Part shown: positions 44,188 to 52,710 of the stretch, piece by piece | How the letters are laid out: every line of letters starts with the position of its first letter | Position numbering within the stretch: the first letter of the stretch is position 1 | DNA from: Scandinavium sp036271055 | Lineage (GTDB): Bacteria > Pseudomonadota > Gammaproteobacteria > Enterobacterales > Enterobacteriaceae | Direction of reading: 5' to 3' | NCBI RefSeq assembly: GCF_036271055.1 | Contig: NZ_DATBBJ010000066.1 | Coordinates: forward strand, 56,566-120,565 | DNA: 64,000 nucleotides | The notes under the pieces: generated by a model | What the model was told of the DNA's origin: nothing | What the model saw: the letters and a program-made list of their open reading frames with translations, nothing else | Databases searched by the model: none | Position numbers and translations under genes: made by a program

Positions 44188-45080
44188 TGAAAGTTGAGGC
44201 ATTTCCAGGGATCAGGCAGGTGATCTTGTGGGTCGTGAATAATCAATCTGTGATCATGCAGGGTTGCGTGAATTTAATCGGCGCCATCTTCCTGCTTGTC
44301 CTGGGCATTTTTTTCTCGCGCATCGCCAGCAACGGTTTTAAAGCGCTACTCACCAAGCGGAAAGTCGATCACACCATTACGCTGTTTTGCAGTGCCCTGC
44401 TTCGCTATGCGCTGCTTACCTTCGCGGTAATTGCCGCGCTAGGTCGTATTGGTGTGGAAACGTCGTCGATCATCGCCGTCGTCGGTGCAGCGGGTCTGGC
44501 TATTGGTTTGGCACTGCAAGGCTCTTTGGCAAATTTTGCTGCGGGAGTCTTGTTGGTGTCACTACGCCCGATACGGGCAGGCGAGTTTGCCAGCGTCGGG
44601 GCCGTTTCTGGCACCATTGAGGAAGTCCATATTTTCTCGACAACGTTGCGAACGTCCGATAACAAGATGGTCGTCGTGCCCAATGGCAAAATTATCGCCA
44701 GCGAAATTACGAATTTCTCACGTCAGCAGCAACGCCGCGTCGATATTGCTTTAGGTGTTTCCTATAACTCTGATATCACCCACGTTAAAAATGTCATTAC
44801 CACGGTGGTCAAACTTGACCCTCGTATTATTCACCAGAAAGGTTACACCATTCGTCTGAATGAGTTTGCCCCTTCATCACTGAATTTTGTGGTGCGTGTC
44901 TGGACGGATAACGCCCACTTTTGGGATGTTTATTTCGATTTGATGGAAAACATCAAGCTCGCGCTAGATGAAAATCAGATCCAGATGCCTTTCCCGCAAA
45001 TGGATGTGCATGTTAACGATCTGCGCCAGTCACAGCCACTGCCAGATACACATAGCGTACACGGAAAAACTCAGTCATAA
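44188..45080 (+). CDS. MscS-family mechanosensitive channel paralogue
   Basis: 297-residue protein aligning over its length with E. coli MscS (286 residues): three N-terminal helices, the pore helix with AAGLAIGLALQGSLANFAAGVLLV, then the cytoplasmic beta domain (RAGEFASVGAVSGTIEEVHIFSTTLRT, VVPNGKIIASEITNFS) and the C-terminal domain (FVVRVWTDN, PFPQMDVHV). It should gate on membrane tension in hypo-osmotic shock. The ATG at 44188 is chosen because TATAAT lies over the earlier one. E. coli has no such gene here; whether the ordinary mscS exists elsewhere cannot be seen. Confidence 0.9.
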
Positions 45081-45114
45081 ACCAGTCCTGGGCGATGTAA
45101 AAACCTCTATGTAT

Positions 45115-45144
45115 AAAAAAGGCCACTTCGAGTGGCCATTTTTT
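45115..45144. terminator. Terminator between the MscS-type gene and the lipoprotein gene
   Basis: AAAAAAGGCCACT-TCG-AGTGGCCATTTTTT symmetric hairpin. Confidence 0.92.
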
Positions 45145-45157
45145 AGAGGATTCATTT

Positions 45158-45514
45158 TTAGCTGGCGTTTTCACAGCCTGCAACGCTTCTATCCAGTAGC
45201 AAATTCCCTTCTACGCGCACGCCAATTTTGCCGAAAATAAAGGCATGATTAAGTTGGCTTACCACCATATCGGTTAAACCAACGGCGCAACGGTTCTGCT
45301 CAATAGCGCGATCGATGGCCGTTTTCACATTCGGGATCCCTGTCGGGAATAAGATAACTGGATAGCTATCTTCAGCTGTGACCCGCTTACCCTTCACGAA
45401 TTTCGTGCTGTTAAGATTATAGTTCTTACTACTGGCAACGGTTAAATCCGCAACGCGGACTGTACAACCACTCAGCAGTATGACTCCAGCGGCAATCAGC
45501 ATTAGTTTTTTCAT
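45158..45514 (-). CDS. Small lipoprotein of unknown function
   Basis: 118-residue precursor. The start at 45514 (MKKLMLIAAGVILLSGCTVRVADLTVASSKN) gives a clean lipobox LLSGC with Cys17; the frame is open further upstream without a ribosome site. The mature part has two Cys residues (NRCAVGL and VAGCENAS). The opening TVRVADLTVASSKNYNL is like a group of small enterobacterial lipoproteins (YhfL/YdcA-like impression only). No function can be assigned. It is a single gene on the minus strand. Confidence 0.85.
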   Translation of the reverse strand: MKKLMLIAAGVILLSGCTVRVADLTVASSKNYNLNSTKFVKGKRVTAEDSYPVILFPTGIPNVKTAIDRAIEQNRCAVGLTDMVVSQLNHAFIFGKIGVRVEGNLLLDRSVAGCENAS

Positions 45515-45656
45515 CAGGTTCTCATCAAGATAAATGGTAAGACATGTGCGTCTCAATTTTTCATGCTATTCATCTTGCGAGCGGAAAAACACACCGTTTT
45601 TGTCCGATAAAAAATTAATGCCGATATGCACGGATTCCACACACCCTCTTTAAAAA

Positions 45657-45684
45657 GCAAAATCCCGCATTATGCGGGATTTTC
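45657..45684 (-). terminator. Terminator of the LuxR-type gene pair
   Basis: AATCCCGCAT/ATGCGGGATT hairpin, followed on the minus strand by TTTGCTTTTT. Confidence 0.85.
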
Positions 45685-45685
45685 A

Positions 45686-46294
45686 TTAGCAGGCGCTTTC
45701 AGCCAAAACGAGGAGCTTTTTCTTTAGCCCCAGATCGTCTCTGACGCCATACTTGCGCATGATATTGCGCTTGTGGCTGCTGATCGTTTTCTGGCTACGG
45801 AATAACGCTTGAGAAATCTCAACGCCGCTCTTCCCTTCTCGAATAAAGTCCAGAACCTTACTTTCCGCATCAGTTAATACAATGATCTCTTCTGATGATG
45901 GAACGTGAGTGGTTATTTCACGAATGAAGGGACTGAGGAATCGCTTGTTACGCATGCTTGATTCAATAATTTCACGGAAATTGAAAAAGTGTTCATCAAC
46001 ACACAGGATTGAACAACGACTTTGCTGGAATAACTGTTTAATCAAACGACGTTGAGATGCATGCACCATAACCAGCATACGCGGGCTCGGAACGGGAAAC
46101 GACTCCACAAACACCTCTTTTTCTTCCGTTAAATCGAGAAGATACAAGTTAGGTGTCGGCTGGGTTTCCTGCGCCGTGGTGGTGACAGAATAAGTCCAAC
46201 CTGGATTCGTTCTGGCAAGCTGTTCAAAACCATGATTAATCGCATTAAACCAGATGGTCTGATGAGACAGATATAATACATTATAGAGAGCCAT
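45686..46294 (-). CDS. LuxR-type regulator, BglJ/RcsA-like (second gene of a pair)
   Basis: 202 residues. The N-terminal part (1-130) looks like a degenerate receiver domain with no evident phosphorylation Asp motif. The C-terminal LuxR/GerE helix-turn-helix is LTDAESKVLDFIREGKSGVEISQALFRSQKTISSHKRNIMRKYG. The KTISSHKRNI recognition helix resembles RcsB partner proteins such as BglJ and RcsA. It overlaps the upstream regulator gene by 14 bases, so they are translationally coupled. Targets are unknown. Confidence 0.85.
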   Translation of the reverse strand: MALYNVLYLSHQTIWFNAINHGFEQLARTNPGWTYSVTTTAQETQPTPNLYLLDLTEEKEVFVESFPVPSPRMLVMVHASQRRLIKQLFQQSRCSILCVDEHFFNFREIIESSMRNKRFLSPFIREITTHVPSSEEIIVLTDAESKVLDFIREGKSGVEISQALFRSQKTISSHKRNIMRKYGVRDDLGLKKKLLVLAESAC

Positions 46295-46949
46295 AGCTTT
46301 GTCCTGCTTGATACATTGAAGATAATTGGACTATCTCAGTCAGCATTTCCAACCATTGCGCATTCGTTTCGATATTTAACGCTTCGCAAATATTATGCTT
46401 CCAGGAGAAGATCGTTTTATAACTACACTTGCGATTATCAGCCATTTCCCTCGACGATAATCCCGAAGCAAATTGCAGCAAAATTTCCAGTTCTGTCTGT
46501 GTCATCCGTCGAGGACGCTTTGTTGCGTTACTGCTCCGGTACGAGATAGTTTTAAGCCCACTCAGTTCATTCAAGGCGGGCAGCAACGCACTTCCTAGAT
46601 TTTCTTCGAGGATAATTCTCCCGGCATAGATAGTACTTAATAGTTTTTGCAACCAGGGATACTCGTCAGGCACCCAAACCAGGGTCTTCACTTTGAATGT
46701 TTTAACACTGCGGATAAAACGCAAAAGATCGGGAAACGCTGCACCCGCGCCACCGAGACCAACAAGCATAATTTTGTTTTCTGCTGTGCTTGAGCACACA
46801 TTCTCAGTTAGATGAGGCAGCACGGGGAACGATTGAATGGCAGAATCATTCCCTTCCACAAGGCTGGTAACGACCGTACGCAGCAACATTCGGGGTTCAT
46901 AAAGAAATAACGCTGGCACAGTTTTGCATCCTTGAGTCATAACATCCAT
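46281..46949 (-). CDS. LuxR-type regulator, YjjQ-like (first gene of a pair)
   Basis: 222 residues. The N-terminal domain is of unknown type, with LMLVGLGGAGAAFPDLLRF-like Gly-rich text near residue 65 and no classical receiver motifs. The C-terminal GerE-type HTH is MTQTELEILLQFASGLSSREMADNRKCSYKTIFSWKHNICEAL. The pair layout recalls yjjQ-bglJ of E. coli, both H-NS-silenced partners of RcsB. An ATG three codons later (46940) is also possible. The promoter should be in the AT-rich gap at 46950-47311. Confidence 0.82.
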   Translation of the reverse strand: MDVMTQGCKTVPALFLYEPRMLLRTVVTSLVEGNDSAIQSFPVLPHLTENVCSSTAENKIMLVGLGGAGAAFPDLLRFIRSVKTFKVKTLVWVPDEYPWLQKLLSTIYAGRIILEENLGSALLPALNELSGLKTISYRSSNATKRPRRMTQTELEILLQFASGLSSREMADNRKCSYKTIFSWKHNICEALNIETNAQWLEMLTEIVQLSSMYQAGQSYGSL

Positions 46950-47311
46950 AGTCAGAAAATGATTACTAAGGGTAGAATAATATATTTAGCTAAATTTTAA
47001 ATGGAGAAGATGGTCCAATAGTGGATTGTGCAATTTAGTTTAAGTGCAAAAAAATTAATATTCATTTTTTAAATCATTAGCATTGAAACCAATTAAGGAT
47101 AATCGCAATCCTAGTTGTGACGTTCTGTGAATGATGATGTCAGTCCGCTGTGGATGCACTTCAACAGATATAAGTAGTCAAAGCTGTTAAATATTAGAGC
47201 GGAAGTTTAATTTCCTCAGCTGCATTGAAATAGCATTTGCAACCTTTGCTTAACGTTATTAATCTGCATCCACCCCGGATTGGTTTCATTATATTCTTCA
47301 TAATGAGAATG
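46950..47311. other. AT-rich non-coding region upstream of the LuxR pair
   Basis: 362 bases, clearly richer in A and T than the surrounding genes, with no credible ORF. It carries AAGGAT-AATCGCA-ATCCTA (47095-47113), an imperfect inverted repeat that could be a regulator site. The composition suits H-NS binding. It also contains the 3' side of the PgeF-like gene transcript. Confidence 0.5.
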
Positions 47312-48055
47312 CTACGTGGACAATCCGGAACATTCGCTTCCTCTCACAATCACTGAAACTTGTTGCGTTTTAGTTGCAGGGAAATGTGTTCGCCGCCGAT
47401 ATGAACCGAGTTCTTTTGGCGCGCAGTAGGTACACTTTTCTAGCCAGTCAACATTCGCTGAGCGGATCCCTGCGACCTGCAAATGAACCTGACAAAATGC
47501 TGGTAAATCAAACCACAAACTGTTTTCTTCGCGGGCGCGTGCACTATGGGCATTCGAGTTTCGCGGTACGTTTAAGAACAATTTCTGTTGATGCTGACGT
47601 ACCTGTTCTGCAGAGGGCGTTGCCAGTAATACGTCCAGAAACGAGGACGACACTTCATAACAACACGGGCGTATATGCGGGCCGATAGCAACCACAATAT
47701 CCGCAGCGTCAATGCCTGCATCAGTAAACCGCTTCACGCTTTGCTGGATAATCCCCTGTGCGGTTCCTTGCCATCCGGCATGAACGCTCGCCACGAAACA
47801 TCCATCGCGAGAAGCCATCAGCAACGGCAAGCAATCAGCGGTGACTATGCCAATTTGCTGTCCGGAAACCGATGTAAAAACGCCGTCGACATGTGGTCTG
47901 CTATGAGGTGTTGTCGTGAAATTCAGGATATCCGTACCATGAACCTGTTTGATATCGACGATACGGGATTTGTCGAAGACACTTGACTCATGCACATCGA
48001 GAAAGGCGTGGCGAACGCCAGGAATGTCCGCCAGTAATCGAGAGAACCAGGCCAT
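47312..48055 (-). CDS. PgeF/YfiH-family (DUF152) protein, second-copy type
   Basis: 247-residue multicopper-polyphenol-oxidase-fold protein of the YfiH/YlmD family. The three zinc/active-site motifs are intact: His in KQVHGTDI, Cys in VTADCLPLL, His in SVHAGWQGTA; GPHIRPCCYEV is also typical. Family members act as purine nucleoside phosphorylase/adenosine deaminase or as a peptidoglycan editing factor. The usual E. coli gene lies beside rluD-clpB, so this is probably a paralogue. It is 89 bases downstream of the amino-acid ABC genes on the same strand. Confidence 0.85.
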   Translation of the reverse strand: MAWFSRLLADIPGVRHAFLDVHESSVFDKSRIVDIKQVHGTDILNFTTTPHSRPHVDGVFTSVSGQQIGIVTADCLPLLMASRDGCFVASVHAGWQGTAQGIIQQSVKRFTDAGIDAADIVVAIGPHIRPCCYEVSSSFLDVLLATPSAEQVRQHQQKLFLNVPRNSNAHSARAREENSLWFDLPAFCQVHLQVAGIRSANVDWLEKCTYCAPKELGSYRRRTHFPATKTQQVSVIVRGSECSGLST

Positions 48056-48144
48056 AATTATCAGTCATCGTGATGTCGTAGCCTTTAACCCTAATTCAGC
48101 GACGCCGTTCCGACAAGTCGGACGACATCGCTGGTCACGATAAA

Positions 48145-48876
48145 TTACAACACTTTGCTGAGAAACGATGCGGTACGAGGATTCTGCGGCGAGTTGAAAA
48201 TCTGCTCCGGCGTGCCCTGCTCCTGAATAATGCCCTGATCGATGAAAATCACTCGATCAGCCACTTCACGGGCAAAACCCATTTCATGGGTGACGATAAC
48301 CATCGTCATCCCTTCACTGGCAAGATTTTTCATCACTTCCAGCACATCGCCTACGAGTTCAGGATCGAGCGCGGAAGTCGGTTCATCAAACAACATAATT
48401 GATGGCTGCATCGCTAACGCGCGGGCAATCGCTACGCGCTGTTGCTGACCACCAGAAAGACTTGAAGGCCAGGCATCACGCTTATCACTCAATCCCACTT
48501 TCGCCAGCAGCCCTTCGGCAAATGCGACTGTCTCATTGCGATTCATACCGCAAAGGGACATGGGTGCCATCAGCAAATTGTCCAGCACCGTCATGTGAGG
48601 GAACAAATTGAAGCGCTGGAATACCATGCCCACGCCTTCGCGCATTTTATTGAGATCAGTTTTCTTATCGTGCACGGCGAAACCGTTCACTCTGACTTCA
48701 CCTTCGCTCACCGACTCCAGCGCATTCATGCAACGCAAAAAGGTGCTTTTCCCGGAACCGGAAGGCCCAATGACGCAGACCACTTCCTGTGGCTGGATGT
48801 CGCAGTCAATCCCGCGCAAAACGTGGCTATCGCCAAAGTATTTATGCAGATTTTTAATGTGAATCACTTTTGCCAA
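48145..48876 (-). CDS. Polar amino-acid ABC transporter, ATPase
   Basis: 243-residue ATPase of the GlnQ/HisP/ArtP type. Walker A is GPSGSGKST (about residue 34), the signature is SLSGGQQQRVAIARAL, Walker B is IMLFDEPTSALD, and the switch His is in VTHEMGFA. It is the third gene after binding protein and permease. It overlaps the permease gene by 23 bases. Confidence 0.94.
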   Translation of the reverse strand: MAKVIHIKNLHKYFGDSHVLRGIDCDIQPQEVVCVIGPSGSGKSTFLRCMNALESVSEGEVRVNGFAVHDKKTDLNKMREGVGMVFQRFNLFPHMTVLDNLLMAPMSLCGMNRNETVAFAEGLLAKVGLSDKRDAWPSSLSGGQQQRVAIARALAMQPSIMLFDEPTSALDPELVGDVLEVMKNLASEGMTMVIVTHEMGFAREVADRVIFIDQGIIQEQGTPEQIFNSPQNPRTASFLSKVL

Positions 48877-49618
48877 ACCTCTTTTCCAGACGATTAACCA
48901 GTTGCGCCAGCACGAACGTAATAACCCAATACACTACCGAAATGGTCAAGTACGGTTCCCAATAGGTGGCATAAGCACCGGAAACAGTTCGCGCGGCATA
49001 GGCCAGATCGGCCAGACCAATCGCAGAGGCGAGCGACGAATCTTTAACAATCGCAATCGCGTTATTGCCAAGCGGCGGCAAAATCCGACGAAACGCCTGC
49101 GGCAGGATCACCTTACGCATGGTCTTCCACCACGGCATCCCGAGCGCACGAGAGGCTTCCATCTGCCCTTTGTCTATAGACTGAATACCCGCGCGGAATA
49201 TTTCAGAAACGTAAGCGCCAGCATTCAACGTAATCGCGACAATACACGACAGAAAAGCGCCGTAGTTTGAACGCATTTCACGCGCAAAATCGCTGCTCAT
49301 TACGCCACTGGTGACCAGTAAACCGTCACGCGGATTAATCAACAACGGCATCAGCGCGAAATGCACCACCATGATTTGCACAAACAGCGGCGTACCGCGA
49401 AATGCGCTGACGTAAAAACGCACCGGGAACTGTACCAGATAGCGCAGCACATATTTCCTGGGTCCGTGTTCGGCCTTTGCCATTCGTCCAAGGCCGAGTG
49501 TTAATCCCCACAGTGTGCCGAGAAATACGCAAATAATGGTGCATTTGAGGGTCATTATCGCGCCATCAACAAACAGCGGGCCATATTCCTCGATAATTTC
49601 CCAACGGAATCCCGTCAT
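48854..49618 (-). CDS. Polar amino-acid ABC transporter, permease
   Basis: 254-residue HisM/GlnP-type permease with about five helices. The EAA loop is EASRALGMPWWKTMRKVILPQAFRRILPP. It is longer than typical GlnP because of the loop around residues 85-115 (PRDGLLVTSGVMSSDFAREMRSN). A single permease presumably forms a homodimer. Confidence 0.93.
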   Translation of the reverse strand: MTGFRWEIIEEYGPLFVDGAIMTLKCTIICVFLGTLWGLTLGLGRMAKAEHGPRKYVLRYLVQFPVRFYVSAFRGTPLFVQIMVVHFALMPLLINPRDGLLVTSGVMSSDFAREMRSNYGAFLSCIVAITLNAGAYVSEIFRAGIQSIDKGQMEASRALGMPWWKTMRKVILPQAFRRILPPLGNNAIAIVKDSSLASAIGLADLAYAARTVSGAYATYWEPYLTISVVYWVITFVLAQLVNRLEKRFGKSDSH

Positions 49619-49635
49619 AACTTATCCCTGAAAAA

Positions 49636-49665
49636 ATGGCGTTCGTAAGTCGTCACGAACGCCAT
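49636..49665. repeat. Perfect hairpin between binding-protein and permease genes
   Basis: ATGGCGTTCGT-N8-ACGAACGCCAT, an 11-base stem in the 67-base gap. Such intra-operon stems commonly protect upstream binding-protein mRNA or lower downstream expression. Confidence 0.75.
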
Positions 49666-49685
49666 AAACTATAAAAGTAGTGTGA

Positions 49686-50453
49686 TTATTGCGCCGGTAA
49701 TGCCGGCACGTCGGTGTCAAACCAGGTTTGATAGATTTTGGCGTAGGTGCCATCAGCCACAATTTTTTTCAGGCCGTCATTGAGTTTTGCGAGCAGTTCA
49801 GTATTCCCTTTCGCTACCGCGATGCCGAAATACTGGCGTTCAAATTTTGCGTCTGGCACCAGTTTGAACTGTTTTTCTGGATGCTGTTTGATGTAGTACT
49901 TCACCACACCCACATCGCCCACCGCGGCGCTAACTCCATCTTCAAATAACTCCTGAAGCATTAACGGGGTGTTGTCGAAACGTTTGATAGCAGTGCTGTT
50001 TTTGCCCAATACGTCAGACACTACGATATCGCCAGTGCTGGAGTTCACCACCCCAACCTTCTCACCTTTCAGCGCCGCCAACGATGTCACTTTGGAATCT
50101 TTTGGTACAACAATCGACTGCTCAGCCGGGAAATACGGTGCGGAGAAATCGACCATTTGCTTACGCTTATCCGTGATCGTTATCCCGGAAATGATGATGT
50201 CGCGGTCGCCAGAATTTAGGGTGGCAAAAATACCTTCCCACGGTGTATTCACCAGTTTGATATCGAACTGTTCTGCTTTCGCAATGGCTTTAATGACGTC
50301 GATGTCAAAACCTTCCAGCTGCTTCTGATTGTTTTCATATTCGAACGGACGGTATGTCCCGCCTGCGCCCACAATGTACGTTTCTGCCGCAACCTGAGCG
50401 CTGACAACCATCGTCGCCGTCAAACAACATGCTTTAATCCATTTGCTAATCAT
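49686..50453 (-). CDS. Polar amino-acid ABC transporter, periplasmic binding protein
   Basis: 255-residue precursor with signal peptide (cleavage near residue 23, VAAET). It belongs to the SBP family 3 (GlnH/HisJ/ArtJ). The ligand-binding Arg is in ISGITITDKRKQMVDFSAPYF, and the second-lobe Asp motif is SAAVGDVGVVKYY. The precise amino acid cannot be read out. A possible ArgR-type site 25-42 bases upstream would hint at a cationic amino acid. It is the first gene of a three-gene operon. Confidence 0.94.
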   Translation of the reverse strand: MISKWIKACCLTATMVVSAQVAAETYIVGAGGTYRPFEYENNQKQLEGFDIDVIKAIAKAEQFDIKLVNTPWEGIFATLNSGDRDIIISGITITDKRKQMVDFSAPYFPAEQSIVVPKDSKVTSLAALKGEKVGVVNSSTGDIVVSDVLGKNSTAIKRFDNTPLMLQELFEDGVSAAVGDVGVVKYYIKQHPEKQFKLVPDAKFERQYFGIAVAKGNTELLAKLNDGLKKIVADGTYAKIYQTWFDTDVPALPAQ

Positions 50454-50477
50454 GCCACCACCTTTTTATGCATTTAA

Positions 50478-50495
50478 TTTGCATAAAAATACATA
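50478..50495. promoter_or_regulatory. Possible ARG box upstream of the amino-acid binding-protein gene
   Basis: TGCAT-AAAA-ATACA has 8 of 10 half-site matches to the ArgR consensus TGAAT-W4-ATTCA, in very AT-rich DNA where chance matches are common. Confidence 0.3.
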
Positions 50496-50599
50496 ACTTG
50501 TGAGGCATATGCAACACACGAATAGAGTTATAACTGCGCGTTATAACAATTCCCTGTCACTCATTGTGGGTAAACCGCACGTTAGGATTTGCATCAAGA

Positions 50600-50627
50600 A
50601 TCGCTATATAATTTAATATATATCGAT
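50600..50627 (+). promoter_or_regulatory. ModE-type operator before the BtuCD-type importer
   Basis: ATCGCTATATA (50600-50610), N6, TATATATCGAT (50617-50627): an 11-6-11 inverted repeat with 10 of 11 paired positions, the form described for ModE-molybdate boxes. It contains TATAAT (50607-50612), a plausible -10, and ends 24 bases before the start codon, so ModE binding would repress. Confidence 0.75.
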
Positions 50628-50651
50628 TTTTATCCTTCTCTGAGTGAGTTC

Positions 50652-51716
50652 ATGTCCAGACTACATCACCTTTACTTGTGCGCGGCGCTTGCCTGTAGCA
50701 CGTTGTTCACCGTTTCCGCCGCCCATGCCGATCGCACTGTTACTGACCAGTTAGGTCGTCAGGTCACCCTGCCCGATCATGTTAACCGCGTGGTGGTGTT
50801 GCAACACCAGACGCTGAATTTACTGGTGCAGCTCAACGCACAAGACGACATCGTCGGCGTGATGAGTAGCTGGAAAAAACAGCTTGGGCCGCAGTTCGCA
50901 CGTTTCATGCCGAAAATAGCCACTCTCCCGATGCCTGGCGATCTGACGCAGGCGAACGTTGAAAGCCTGCTGGCGCTACATCCTCAGGTAGTCTTCGTCG
51001 CAAATTACGCGCCAACGGAGATGATTCAGCAGATACAAAATGCTGGTATTCCAGTCGTTGCAATTTCCTTGCGTGAAGATGCCGCTGGCGAAAAAAATAA
51101 AATGAACCCGACAATGGCTAACGAAGAACAGGCCTATAACGAAGGGTTAAAACAGGGAATTCGCTTGATTGGCGAGGTTGTTGAACGTCCGAAAGAAGCC
51201 GAAGCGCTAATTGCTTACACCTTTGCAGCGCGCGCCAAAGCCAATGCGCCCGTAGCCGACATTGCACAGGAGAAAAAAGTCCGTGTTTACATGGCAAATC
51301 CGGATCTCAACACCTACGGTTCAGGCAAATATACCGGTCTGATGATGGAACATGCGGGCGCGCTGAACGTAGCGGCAGCCACGGTGAAAGGCGCACGTCA
51401 GGTCTCACTGGAACAGGTTTTACAGTGGAACCCGGAAGTCATTTTTGTTCAGGACCGCTACCCACAGGTCGTGAAACAGATTGAATCTGATCCGCAGTGG
51501 CAGGCTATTGACGCAGTCAAAAACCATCGCGTGTGGCTGATGCCTGAATATGCAAAAGCCTGGGGTTATCCGATGCCGGAAGCACTGGCGATTGGTGAAC
51601 TGTGGATGGCGAAAAAGCTCTATCCGCAGCGCTACCAAACTGTCGATGTCGACGCGCAGGCGCAGGATTACTATCAGCGCTTTTATCGTGTGAACTGGAA
51701 AGCGGATGCTCAGTGA
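50652..51716 (+). CDS. BtuF/MolA-type periplasmic binding protein
   Basis: 354-residue precursor. The signal peptide ends near residue 26 (VSAAHADRTVTDQ). The TroA-like class III fold begins DRTVTDQLGRQVTLPDHVNRVVVL, the usual start of siderophore, B12 and MolA-type binders. The start at 50652 (MSRLHHLYLCAAL) gives a clean signal peptide; the frame is open to 50589 through the ModE-type box. The substrate cannot be read directly, but the operator and the nearby ModA-like gene favour molybdate/tungstate. Its last 11 bases overlap the permease gene. Confidence 0.88.
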   Translation: MSRLHHLYLCAALACSTLFTVSAAHADRTVTDQLGRQVTLPDHVNRVVVLQHQTLNLLVQLNAQDDIVGVMSSWKKQLGPQFARFMPKIATLPMPGDLTQANVESLLALHPQVVFVANYAPTEMIQQIQNAGIPVVAISLREDAAGEKNKMNPTMANEEQAYNEGLKQGIRLIGEVVERPKEAEALIAYTFAARAKANAPVADIAQEKKVRVYMANPDLNTYGSGKYTGLMMEHAGALNVAAATVKGARQVSLEQVLQWNPEVIFVQDRYPQVVKQIESDPQWQAIDAVKNHRVWLMPEYAKAWGYPMPEALAIGELWMAKKLYPQRYQTVDVDAQAQDYYQRFYRVNWKADAQ

Positions 51717-52710
51717 ATCACGCTTTCGCGCGCTGCAAACGGCGCTGATGGCAGTAACCCTGCTTCTGGTGCTAATTTCGTTGTGCCTCGGTCAATATCA
51801 TCTGCAACTCAGCGAAGTGGTTCAGCGACTGATAAACCCAAAAGCAATGCATGACATCGCCAGTCAGATTGTCTGGTCGGTTCGTTTACCACGCGTTGTG
51901 ATGGCGTTTCTCTGCGGCGCAGCACTGGGCTTGAGTGGAGCGACGTTGCAGGGGGTGTTCCGCAACCCACTCGTGGATCCGCATATTATCGGCGTAACAT
52001 CCGGCTCCGCTTTTGGCGGCACGCTCGCCATTATGCTGGGGTTGAGTCCGTTATTGATGATGGGCTCAACGTTCACTTTTGGCCTCGCCGCACTCGGTCT
52101 GGTGTATCTGATTGCGACATTGCAAGGGCGCGAAAGCACGCTGGTGCTGATTTTATCGGGCATCATCCTCAGCGGCTTTTTCGCCGCACTGGTGAGTCTG
52201 ATGCAGTATCTTGCCGACACGGAAGAAGTGTTGCCGAATATCGTGTTCTGGCTGCTCGGCAGTTTCGCCACCGCCAACTGGCATAAAGTGACGCTCGTCG
52301 CGCTGCCAATGATACTGGCGACACTGGTGCTGTTTACCCTTCGCTGGCGAGTGAATTTGTTATCGCTGGATGAAAAAGATGCCCGGGCGCTCGGCGTATC
52401 CGTAAAACCGCTGCGTCGCGGCGTGCTGATTTGCTGTGCGCTGCTGGTCGCCGCGCAGGTATCGGTCAGCGGGAGCATTGCATGGGTCGGGTTGGTTATC
52501 CCGCATCTTGCACGACTGCTCGTGGGTGCAGATCACCGTCGTCTTTTGCCTACCGCATTCTGGCTCGGCGGCGCATTTATGATCGTGGTTGATAATCTGG
52601 CCCGCACACTCACCGCCGCTGAAATCCCTATTGGTATTATCACCGCCCTGCTCGGCGCGCCGGTATTCACCCTTCTGCTTATCTATAACAATCGCAGGTG
52701 CGCACAATGA
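51706..52710 (+). CDS. FecCD/BtuC/MolB-type ABC permease
   Basis: 334-residue protein with about ten helices. The family motif GLSGATLQGVFRNPLVDPHIIGVTSGSAFGG is near residue 70, and SVSGSIAWVGLVIPHLARLLVGADHRRLLP near 250 is the ATPase-contacting region. It is coupled by overlap to both neighbours (11 bases with the binding protein, ATGA with the ATPase). Confidence 0.93.
   Translation: MLSESRFRALQTALMAVTLLLVLISLCLGQYHLQLSEVVQRLINPKAMHDIASQIVWSVRLPRVVMAFLCGAALGLSGATLQGVFRNPLVDPHIIGVTSGSAFGGTLAIMLGLSPLLMMGSTFTFGLAALGLVYLIATLQGRESTLVLILSGIILSGFFAALVSLMQYLADTEEVLPNIVFWLLGSFATANWHKVTLVALPMILATLVLFTLRWRVNLLSLDEKDARALGVSVKPLRRGVLICCALLVAAQVSVSGSIAWVGLVIPHLARLLVGADHRRLLPTAFWLGGAFMIVVDNLARTLTAAEIPIGIITALLGAPVFTLLLIYNNRRCAQ

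Noticed and set aside
50454..50651. Fur box before the BtuCD-type importer, which would imply siderophore uptake
   Set aside because: No GATAAT-type triple repeat is present; the palindrome there fits ModE far better.
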